A DNA stretch of 64,000 nucleotides, taken from Diabrotica undecimpunctata (taxonomy: Eukaryota; Arthropoda; Insecta; Coleoptera; Chrysomelidae). A model generated the notes under the pieces. That model worked only from the letters and a program-made list of their open reading frames with translations, ran no database searches and was not told the DNA's origin. Each line of letters begins with the position of its first letter. Positions within the stretch are counted from its first letter, which is position 1. A program made the translations under genes and the position numbers. The stretch is taken from the NCBI RefSeq assembly GCF_040954645.1, contig NC_092810.1, positions 11,146,377 through 11,210,376 of the forward strand. Direction: 5' to 3'. Of the stretch, positions 59,001-64,000 are shown piece by piece.

Positions 59001-60635
59001 TCGGGTATGTTGCCTTCAAATAGACATTTATTTAATAATATTTTTAGATATGTGATGGCTTCTTCTCCGCCTTCCTTCAGCATTTCTGATAGGATTACAT
59101 TGCTTCCAGGAGCTTTATTCCTTTTTATTTCTTTTACTGCTCTTTTTATTTCTTCGTGGCTTATTTCAGGCATCACTTCTGAGTTGACATTTGTTATCTG
59201 TCTTTTCAAGTTCTGGTTTGAGGAGTTAGAGGGATCGTTTCGGGAACGATACAGATCGGCGTAGAACTTTTCAATGGAGTTTGCTATATCAGATTTACTG
59301 TTTTCTAGTTGTCCTTGTTAATTTTTAATGGTTATTATGTTTTTCTTTTCTAGTTTCGGTTTGGTGCATTTGAGACTTCGGTTTTTCTCTATGACTTGTT
59401 CTATACGGTCTTCTTGATGTTTTTTAATGTCCTCTTTTATCTGTTTTCTTATTACTCGATTAAGTTCTTTAATTCTGTAATGTCTCTTTTATTGTAAGTA
59501 AGTATGGAAAATAAATGCATTAAAGAGAAACTTTAATTTCTTTTAATTAACTAACTTTTAATTTTAATTGTCTTTAAATTTTAGGGTCGGATTATGACAA
59601 GGACTCCGGAGGGTTCATGAAAGTTCTAAAGGAAGCCATCGTCGAGTTTAGAAAATTACCAAGACAGAGCATAATCTTGTGCGCTACAACCCTCTTGCTC
59701 ATTCTTCTTTTTTTCTCAGCCGGGCTGTTGCTCTATCGAATAAGCAAAATTCAAAACAAATACTCTATGGCATTGCACGAGAATATGATCAAAGGATCCA
59801 AGGATGTATACAGCGACCTCTTGCAGTGGCATTCGCAGATGCATTCGAAGTCGGCAGGGGCCGTGAATAACTTTTTAGATTCGAATTTAGTTCTTATTGC
59901 TCAGGTTAGTGTACTTACTGATTACTATTTGATGATGAACATATCGATAAGCTACCATTAACAATATTTTTAACTAATCTATTTCTTTGTTTTGTTTTAA
60001 TCAAGTTAACTTCACTAATAATGCTTGAGATCTGTGAGATTTGATCAATTGTTTGTATTTTGCATTATTTTCATGAAGATTCAATACCTGAAACTCCGAT
60101 TTTAGTGAACTAGAACAAACTTTACAGTACGCCTTTATTTTGGGAGCTTTTTCACTACAAACCCATTTAAAAGTTGATTCCCATTCTTTGCGATATTTTT
60201 GGATTCTCTTGACACAAATTTTGTCTTTTGGACAATTAGATTTTCTTCTTGCCAAAATTGGCAAAACTTATTATACTGACATGTCTGAAAAACATGTAGC
60301 AATATGGATTGGAGGTTTTTTGTTCACGACTTCCAGAAAACAAATTGCATTAATTTGGCTAAAATATCTGCAGTTAAAACTCTGAAATCTACAACTTATG
60401 AGCTCTTAAGATGGAAATTTCAATCCTTGAGTAACTTAATTTTTGTACTTATAAGTCTGACCTATAAGTTTTTTTTAATTATTATTTAAGTATAAATAAT
60501 AAATTCATAAATTTTTTTTAGGTTAGGCAATCCTTAGAAGCTTTATCTTCAATTCTGGTGCAGTCTAGCAGTACATCTCAAATGCACGAATCAAACGCAA
60601 AGCCCATAGAAGGAGCAACCAAAGACAACAGTTAG
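43777..60635 (+). CDS. GRAMD2-like GRAM-domain membrane protein (spliced, 5 visible exons)
   Basis: Joining 43777-44043, 47733-47936, 57331-57460, 59585-59904 and 60522-60635 gives about 344 codons from the first Met; all four joints keep frame and use GT-AG sites. Residues about 35-145 form a GRAM domain (KFMRHFPNVEEDEKVLNYYS, GDILLQGHLYITKNYFAFYS, IIPNAVGIATSEDKHIFGSL, ISRDSTLVYMKTVW). An acidic, Ser/Pro-rich spacer follows. Residues about 229-250 (IILCATTLLLILLFFSAGLL) form one transmembrane helix, with a charged, coiled-coil-like tail and no VASt domain. That order is the GRAMD2A/GRAMD2B plan. Vertebrate relatives are ER tail-anchored proteins binding phosphoinositides at ER-plasma membrane contacts; a like role here is inference. 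The frame is open upstream of the Met in the first exon, so more N-terminal exons may lie outside. Confidence 0.85.
44125..45235 (-). pseudogene. intronic LINE reverse transcriptase, antisense to host gene
   Basis: Minus strand from 45152: ALDEVQGGIKINGISIDNIR, YADDTVFLANNAQELQNIIN (catalytic box), FGLHLNVSKTKTLVFSKT, INSIKYLGANINSQ-like segment, VFSVLLYGCESWTMDSEI, stop. It resumes DAFEMYIYRRMLRIPWIQRV, IKERKMQYLGDVLRG and GKRSVGRRQNSCLKDLRRW. Only the junction at 44630 and the far 5' end are broken. The 5' RT half is missing. It begins 80 bp after the first visible host exon. Confidence 0.85.
45690..46330 (-). pseudogene. intronic mariner-family transposase relic
   Basis: Minus strand: KEILIIDKKIV, KEVREVVPRIKRGHLPASVM followed by VWW, then after frameshifts WLENHIPEFISSKRWPSVSP and DFILLDY. 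This matches the order of a mariner catalytic core (VPRIxRGHxPASVMVWWG ... WPSxSPDLNPLDY). The second-Asp segment is unreadable. No ends found. Confidence 0.7.
46574..47176 (-). mobile_element. P/THAP-type non-autonomous element, 603 bp
   Basis: Inverted ends catcgagttagaatctat (46574) and catcgagttaaaatctat (read from 47176) are flanked on both sides by the identical 8-mer attccaca (46566-46573, 47177-47184). An 8-bp duplication and CA-starting ends fit the P superfamily (hAT also gives 8 bp). The minus strand carries the first exon of a THAP zinc-finger protein, as P-type transposases do. The rest of the transposase is absent, so it must depend on another copy. Confidence 0.85.
46913..46989 (-). 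CDS. THAP zinc-finger first exon remnant
   Basis: MVSCSQRSCSGRSNVNKKSS followed by GKMFYR has the opening M-x2-C-x4-C-x-R layout of a THAP domain. A consensus donor (ag|gttagt) follows at once. The remaining THAP residues (second Cys/His pair and AVPTM box) are not found in the element. It would not make a functional DNA-binding domain by itself. Confidence 0.65.
47733..47936 (+). CDS. GRAMD2-like exon: second half of GRAM domain
   Basis: Acceptor ttttattttag, donor gtaagt. Encodes LLIPILTVEDITKEKTARII to IIEPEIE, 68 codons, phase 0 at both ends. Together with the previous exon it completes the GRAM fold. Confidence 0.9.
48230..49190 (-). pseudogene. intronic LINE apurinic endonuclease domain
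   Basis: Minus strand: IGVLYIEETRWKGTKFRVIG (catalytic ETxW), QLIYSSADSHRRNGVGVILN then NEWKEYLVRVTGISDRITN, GDNVVNIICDEQEQKEFWNV, later FEVAWDLTVINTFFMKTEDQ, YTSRERKSQTDFVLCRISQL and KEVTIVNYSDS. This is the N-terminal APE endonuclease of an insect LINE. A gap between FWNVLD and EVAWDL and several stops show decay. The RT part is not adjacent. Confidence 0.8.
49200..50515. other. unassigned intronic sequence
   Basis: 49300-49360 contains gccggatgcccttcctgacg, a phrase found in 5' regions of some LINEs, so the LINE above may begin here. The rest is AT-rich with nothing recognised. Confidence 0.3.
50516..51817 (-). mobile_element. mariner element, both ends present, 1302 bp
   Basis: Inverted ends cgaggcgtgttttttaagta and cgaggcatgttttttaagta, both continuing agtaccgttttg, are flanked by TA (50514-50515, 51818-51819). 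One mismatch over about 32 bp. Length is right for a full mariner. Transposase on the minus strand. Confidence 0.95.
50623..51655 (-). pseudogene. mariner (DD34D-type) transposase, one stop and one frameshift
   Basis: Start MPPTIVSHADCEVRAVIRFL at 51655. HTH regions (DIHREIVEVYGQNIMSDGMV, RKWVRAFKDGRTNVHDEEQS), linker RKLCSRWVPKMLTDLHKTQR, FLDQIVTGDETWVAYV (first Asp). A TAG replaces the Trp-type codon after QQSME near 51107. Then IMCTVFWDRKGVLLVEFLP and IVLLHDNARPHHKII (second Asp). A frameshift near 50860 follows, and then WETLDHPPYSPDLAPSDYHL carries the third Asp. It ends at 50623. Just two lesions separate it from an open frame. Confidence 0.9.
51820..52110. other. unassigned intronic spacer
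   Basis: AT-rich, nothing recognised. Confidence 0.3.
52115..52380 (+). pseudogene. intronic LINE reverse transcriptase fingers fragment
   Basis: SPGPGNIAVELLKAGGPLLI, VPSEWKTAHQASVFKKGNRK and DPNCYRALSVLPTFGRLFGK followed by II are the fingers motifs (APGxDxIxxELLK, W...SVFKKGxxxDxxNYR). Similarity ends at about 52380 within IQDDVGH. The following 130 bp are not recognised. Confidence 0.75.
52590..52800 (-). pseudogene. intronic Penelope-type RT fragment
   Basis: Minus strand CIELLKQYPISQSDILVSFD then IVLLFTNIPADETLNILKSK match the PLE palm motif SFDVxxLFTNIPxxETL containing the first catalytic Asp. It is a different, diverged PLE from the one at 17234-20746 (which reads SFDVKNLFSSI). No flanking PLE sequence was found. 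Confidence 0.75.
52810..53795. other. unassigned intronic sequence
   Basis: Contains a CTT-rich run (52800-52830). No gene recognised. Confidence 0.3.
53800..54215 (-). pseudogene. intronic Tc1-like transposase fragment
   Basis: Minus strand: MKRIYYPEDQLYVHNYPRNN, MFCSRVSPDFTRGDQTVAKE (corrupted SDESRF region), ERFAQCNIVDRITYREGSVM, VWTGISSDPCTDLVLLDGDF and ITGARYITAV. It corresponds to the middle of a Tc1 core (GSVMVWxGIS). The second Asp and Glu motifs are absent. Confidence 0.65.
54612..54664. repeat. short 12-bp minisatellite
   Basis: About four to five imperfect copies of aacccccacgcc in tandem (NPHA repeated in one + frame). It is C-rich in an AT-rich intron. Confidence 0.7.
54670..55885. 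other. unassigned intronic sequence
   Basis: Nothing recognised. Confidence 0.3.
55890..57060 (-). pseudogene. intronic R1/jockey-like LINE: RT end, RNase H and tail
   Basis: Minus strand from 57005: MKPGDLVGHLKILKEIPLES and FEISFEVVIKNQQIRKKLNR (after the RT). Next come GIRMDLR and RAEVEISDYKNLF-like pieces of the RNase H start. LAERNKITLMWVTGHKGVAG followed by NKEYPIPGP is the RNase H WVxGHxGxxGN motif with its catalytic His. Then PGQRQAKMLIKVSPTATNRL and VTGLLTGHCLVSFLDHI. After a frame change a highly charged segment follows (HRLRSLSIERCLPDELEQLQ, REEKKRRYTEEKKNDVLN), which may belong to this LINE or another. Several frameshifts. Confidence 0.7.
57068..57186 (+). pseudogene. RTE endonuclease C-terminal scrap
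   Basis: YPGTDIGSDHNPVIGKISIK then LKKIKRREKIKPSLEN ends at a TAA (57184-57186). GSDHNPV is the catalytic Ser-Asp-His motif that closes APE endonucleases of RTE LINEs. It lies 145 bp upstream of a host exon. Confidence 0.7.
57331..57460 (+). CDS. GRAMD2-like exon: acidic linker
   Basis: Acceptor ctttcgttttag, donor gtgggt. Encodes EPDLDSSDSIEIESGRDSPP then IEIKPKFSLVKVIPKDLRPS, 43 codons plus one base. Serine/acidic runs suggest a phosphorylatable linker, which is inference. Confidence 0.85.
57640..59500 (-). pseudogene. intronic RTE-type LINE reverse transcriptase
   Basis: Minus strand, from about 59490: RIEQVIEKNRSLKCTKP, SIEKFYADLYRSRNDPSNSS, MPEISHEEIKRAVKEIKRNK then APGSN, IPEEWNTIKTILIHKKGDNT, DLKNYRPISLLSQLYKTFTK, FRKGYSTCNHLYILN and LAFIDYEKAFDSVELWAIEE (first Asp). 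Damaged YADDVVLIA-type sequence lies near 58430. CILPVLTYGAQTWTFTKINM, KTQRAMEQQMLGISLKDHKT and KLKWKWAG are at 57890-58120. One long open run covers 59209-58559; breaks follow. The endonuclease end is absent on this strand. It fills most of the intron between the linker and transmembrane exons. Confidence 0.85.
59585..59904 (+). CDS. GRAMD2-like exon: transmembrane segment
   Basis: Acceptor ttttag at 59584, donor gttagt after CAG. Supplies two bases of the split Gly codon, then SDYDKDSGGFMKVLKEAIVE, the hydrophobic helix ILCATTLLLILLFFSAGLLL, and a tail (YRISKIQNKYSMALHENMI) that ends LVLIAQ. Confidence 0.9.
60001..60264 (-). pseudogene. BED-like zinc finger, hAT-type relic, in last intron
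   Basis: Minus-strand ORF of 87 codons: KICVKRIQKYRKEWESTFKW, VCSEKAPKIKAYCKVCSSSL, LNLHENNAKYKQLIKSHRSQ. The pattern YRKEWE...W...AYCxVC...LxxHxxxxKYK is that of the short BED-type fingers at the N-terminus of some hAT-derived insect proteins. No dimerisation or catalytic domain follows. It is open from Met to stop, but its isolation in an intron suggests a transposon remnant. Confidence 0.55.
60522..60635 (+). CDS. GRAMD2-like terminal exon
   Basis: Acceptor atttttttttag, phase 0. Encodes VRQSLEALSSILVQSSSTSQ to GATKDNS and a TAG stop at 60633-60635. Confidence 0.85.
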   Translation, partial: VRQSLEALSSILVQSSSTSQMHESNAKPIEGATKDNS

Positions 60636-60915
60636 CCAATTAATCAGTCCTGTACGAACAACAATCCTTTGTCCTGATGAATACGTTGAAAGCAAAAAAC
60701 CTTATCAGTATTTTGATAGAATTTTAAAAACTCCACGAGAAATAGGTCACGAAAATTTCAAATCCTTATAAAATAGATTATTACCGCTGAAAGCAGTATG
60801 TTCAATTTCTGATCGTTTGATAAATGGTGGTAAATGGTGGCTTGAATTATATAACCTCGATATCATAGAAATCAAGGAGGTAGATGTGTTAAGAAAATTA
60901 GCAAAGAAATATTAA
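60609..60915 (+). pseudogene. unassigned coding-like sequence after the host stop codon
   Basis: Overlapping the last host codons in another frame and running on for about 100 codons with only one stop (TAA after FKSL near 60767). It reads TTILCPDEYVESKKPYQYFD, RILKTPREIGHENFKSL, LLPLKAVCSISDRLINGGKW, WLELYNLDIIEIKEVDVLRK and LAKKY. The composition looks like real protein (Trp, Cys, Pro, charged residues), unlike AT-rich noise. I do not recognise the family. It could be a retro-copied gene piece in the 3' UTR or an older TE relic. Confidence 0.4.
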
Positions 60916-61971
60916 AAGATTATTTTGTTTAGAAATAATTATTATTTTTTCATCCTATGTTAGTTAATCTGTTTAAAAACAGAGACACTAACGATCCTTT
61001 ATTTAACTGTGTTCACAACACTTTAAAAAAGAATGATCTATAGCTGTAGACAATATTGTATGGGCAATGAGTACCTACTGGGATACAAATAAATATGCCT
61101 GCGGTTATAATTGTTAACACGCACACTCCATAGACTGAAAGACATACTCTACGTCTAATCCAAGTATCACATGGTATGTATTTCTAAAAGAGTCGATAAA
61201 CTTTGTCCACAAACTTTGCCTTTACAAATTAGAAATGTTTGGAAAGGTTTTTAAAATTCCCACCCATTGTGACGTTTGACCTAAGCGCCTTATAAATGTA
61301 ATGATGGCGCATGCGCAAAGACTTATCGGAGCAAGAATATATGTATGTGTTTTATTTTTTGTCTGTGCGATAGGTTCCTAAATAAAGTAAATATTTTTAA
61401 ATACCATCGAAATTACAGAAAAACACCTAAAGCATAAGTAATCAACAAAAGTTAATAAGTAAAAAGAAAAAGTAGTTAAAGGAATTAGAGATTAACTTTA
61501 TGATAAACCCTTTGCAGTAAATCAAGAACAGGCACAAGTGATTTTTTAGATTGCGCAACGAATATAGCAATTAGTTTCTAGCTTATTTAAATTTAAAATC
61601 GTAGTGCTAAAGCTAAACAATGTTTAGGAAATTCTGACAGTTAAAATTTTTTTAAATGAGTTTTTCATACGAAGACGTTAACGCTGAAACCGTATATACT
61701 TTGTAATGAACCGATATGCATAAGCCTATTTACTCTAGAAATTTCCTTGTGTTACTTTCATATCAAATTCAATATACACCCAGGATATTACAGAGCGTGG
61801 GGCGTAACAAAACAGTTATATGGTTACTATAGTCTGGCGAGTATTGTCATACAATTTTATATTAGGTTATTGTGAAATTACTAAAAATTACCAACTAGAA
61901 ATTATAATTCTGGCTTCTGGTAAAACCCATCTCTAAATCTTATTGATATTTCTAACTATACTTCATCTAAT
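60916..61971. other. unassigned sequence downstream of the host gene
   Basis: Probable 3' flank. Contains several AATAAA (for example near 61070 and 61380) but no way to choose a poly(A) site. No genes recognised. Confidence 0.3.
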
Positions 61972-62580
61972 TTACTTAGCGTTGCACGTCATCCGCGTCA
62001 TAGTCCGTGAGGTCACATGATATCAACACGAAATATTTAGGCGGTAGGTGTGTTCTTTTTTAGAATCACTTTGCCGAGTACACTGGCATTACACCCACTA
62101 GACATATTTTATTATATACGTGTAGAAATAATATTTAAAGATATCTATTAATGTTAACTTAAAGAAATACACAATAATATGTTTCATTTAATTTGTATAA
62201 ATGCATTATAAAGCGTTTTTATGAAGAATATTTGTTCGGAAAACACTGTAACTGTAATCGAACGAAGGTGATATTTTGGCATAAATTGGTAACACTTATT
62301 TGACAGTTGCGGTGTTGACTAATGTTAATAGGTAATGAAAAAAGTGTTGTTTTTGTTTAAGTATTCCATTTTACATCTTTATACGACGCATACAAGCAGC
62401 TCAAATTGTTTTTAACAAGACTATCTTTTAGCTCTTTTTGTTTGTTGTATAATCCACTTTTGCAATAATTGTGACCTATTTGAATTAAAATGGATTCAGG
62501 ATTTTTTTATACTTTGGCAGCTATGTCAACTTCGATGTGTCAATGATAATGACGTGCAACGGTAAGTAAATTAGATGGAC
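61972..62580. mobile_element. MITE family 1, copy B (no insert)
   Basis: Inverted copy of the element at 1609-3158 without the 888-bp insertion. Ends tcatctaatttactta (61973) and the complement of ccatctaatttacttacc (to 62579). The stretch gccgagtacactggcatta near 62080 is the undisturbed target of the insert found in copy A. No coding. Confidence 0.8.
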
Positions 62581-62672
62581 TGTAAGTGCCATGTGTTCTT
62601 TATCAATACTGATCGGGTTGGAGGTGTACGAAAATAAATATATGTGTTACGAGCAATGTCCGAGATTGGAGA

Positions 62673-63147
62673 ATCCTAGCATTGTACGGAAAATCTTATT
62701 CACTTCTAGCAGTGTACCCCTTTACTGTACAATCTCCGAAATAGAAATAATCGTCGGACTTTGTATAAAAGAATTGCTGTATAATGTTCGAATTTCAATA
62801 AGTAGCCATGCGTCAAAGTTTGGGAGAATATGAGAGATATCGATTCAAATTGATTTTTATGATTATTAGTAATATCCATTATCACTTTATTGAAGAACAA
62901 TTTCTTATTATTTATATTTTAGTTTGACACAGCATATCACATTGTCGATTCGAAAAAGAACAACTCTATAAATAAATAGAAAATATAAAAATATCAAAAA
63001 TTAACAAGAAATGTTCGATTTGGTGTGTCGCTTGTCAATAATAATCGATTCAAATCGATGAGAGTTTCGATAATCATTTTTAATTTTGATCATTTCGGAC
63101 GTTGTACAATTTGGGGGTGAACAATAATTTCCGTGCAATGCTAGGAT
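62673..63147. mobile_element. possible MITE, ~475 bp
   Basis: atcctagcattgtacggaaa at 62673 and atcctagcattgcacggaaa read from 63147 form inverted ends that continue for about ten further bases with mismatches. The interior has no coding. No target duplication seen. Confidence 0.5.
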
Positions 63148-63149
63148 CA

Positions 63150-64000
63150 TAGATTTTTCTTATCGGGGGAGTACTAAAAACTCCTTGAAATAGTAAATTT
63201 CAAAACACTTGAATCATAAATATCAATAATATTGTGATGGTTAATGCCGCTGAAGTTCTTGAGTTGATCTCAGATGCCGGTAAAATTTTTCCTATTTATT
63301 TGTCCATTGCATATACAAGGAGCAATTATGATCGTTATAATCGAGATTACGTAACACTTTCTTGAAAAACTATAACCTATAAATTTGCCTTTAAAATATA
63401 TTAAATAAGATTTTGCAAAACAATTGTTTTTGACAAAACATTTACTACAAAGCACACAAACTTACGAGAACCGTCAATAAAACATCGTAGTGATTATTTA
63501 ACACGAATTATTTAAGTGCTTGTTTTTATATTTCATACTTTTACATTAATATTATCAAGCGATCGGAAATCATAAATCTGTAAAATGCCAAATATATAAA
63601 ATGCCATTGTTTAAAAAGGTAAGATTAGTAGCAACCACTTTGAAAACATGTATTGTACTTTTAGTTAAGCAGCACTTTTTACCTAATCTTAAGCTCTATA
63701 AAGGTTGGTAGGATTGGAGTTGTCACAACTTATACTCTTTTCGAAATAATTCTGGGAATGATTGTTATTATCCAATTGACCCCTATTTAATTTTTTTCCA
63801 AAAGCTCAAAATCATTATTTTTATTACCTTCTGTATTACCTTATATTAAAGAAGGTCGAGAAGGATCTGATTTTATTAATCAGATTTTTAAAAATTCATA
63901 ACGAATGTTGATCTTCTACATTCCGGAATACTGCGGTGATTACTGCAGCAAAAACAGCTGTTGATTTGGAAAAAAATTATGACAAATTCGAATTAGGTTT
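63150..64000. other. unassigned AT-rich sequence
   Basis: No gene or element end recognised to the window edge. Confidence 0.3.

Noticed and set aside
58285..59264. Several + strand ORFs over the RTE element
   Set aside because: Shadows of the minus-strand RTE reverse transcriptase, whose motifs are clear.
1..64000. CRISPR arrays, tRNA/rRNA genes, bacterial insertions or viral coding genes
   Set aside because: No regularly spaced repeats, cloverleaf-like sequences or recognisable viral or bacterial genes were seen; absence by eye is not proof for tRNAs.

Overview
This is an AT-rich eukaryotic nuclear window, almost certainly from an insect. Evidence: spliced coding exons with GT-AG introns, many decayed LINE, Penelope and Tc1/mariner-type elements of insect character, (TA)n microsatellites, and no bacterial operon structure. 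A large, transposon-rich beetle genome would fit well, but the species is inference only.

The only convincing host gene lies on the + strand between 43761 and 60635. It has five visible coding exons (43761-44043, 47733-47936, 57331-57460, 59585-59904, 60522-60635) whose phases join without a break. They encode a GRAM domain, a spacer and a C-terminal transmembrane helix with a charged tail, the layout of the GRAMD2 family of ER-anchored lipid-binding contact-site proteins. Its introns are filled with transposon remains, mostly antisense.

The rest is a dense layering of mobile elements. 1-5.1 kb: a broken Tc1 transposase, a MITE with another element nested in it, a 467-bp MITE and a hairpin cluster. 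5.1-8.5 kb: a CR1/jockey-like LINE split by a 2.5-kb element with about 500-bp inverted repeats. 10.7-12.1 kb: an uninterrupted 457-codon DDE transposase-like ORF. 13.5-16.7 kb: a hAT-like MITE and transposase and LINE remnants. 17.2-20.7 kb: a Penelope-like element (reverse transcriptase plus GIY-YIG endonuclease) with an inverted partial copy at its 5' end, interrupted by a 1-kb insertion with a 12-bp target duplication. 21.5-24.2 kb: a second, broken copy of the 10.7-kb transposase family between matching inverted repeats. 25.5-35.2 kb: LINE and mariner fragments. 36.2-43.5 kb: an unnamed TE-like coding relic, a LINE, a PIF/Harbinger-type MITE, a near-complete Tc1 element and a pogo/Tigger relic.

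Within the host-gene introns: two LINE pieces and a mariner relic; a 603-bp P/THAP-type non-autonomous element with an 8-bp target duplication and a captured THAP first exon; a mariner element with both ends; Penelope and Tc1 relics; an RNase H-bearing LINE; an RTE reverse transcriptase; and a BED-like zinc finger. Downstream (61.9-63.2 kb) are two more MITEs. One is an inverted, insertion-free copy of the MITE at 1.6-3.2 kb.

I found no tRNA, rRNA, CRISPR array or recognisable viral gene. Almost every transposase or RT frame is broken. The exception is the DDE ORF at 10742-12115. Element names come from reading translated motifs by eye and from visible ends and target duplications; no database search was possible.
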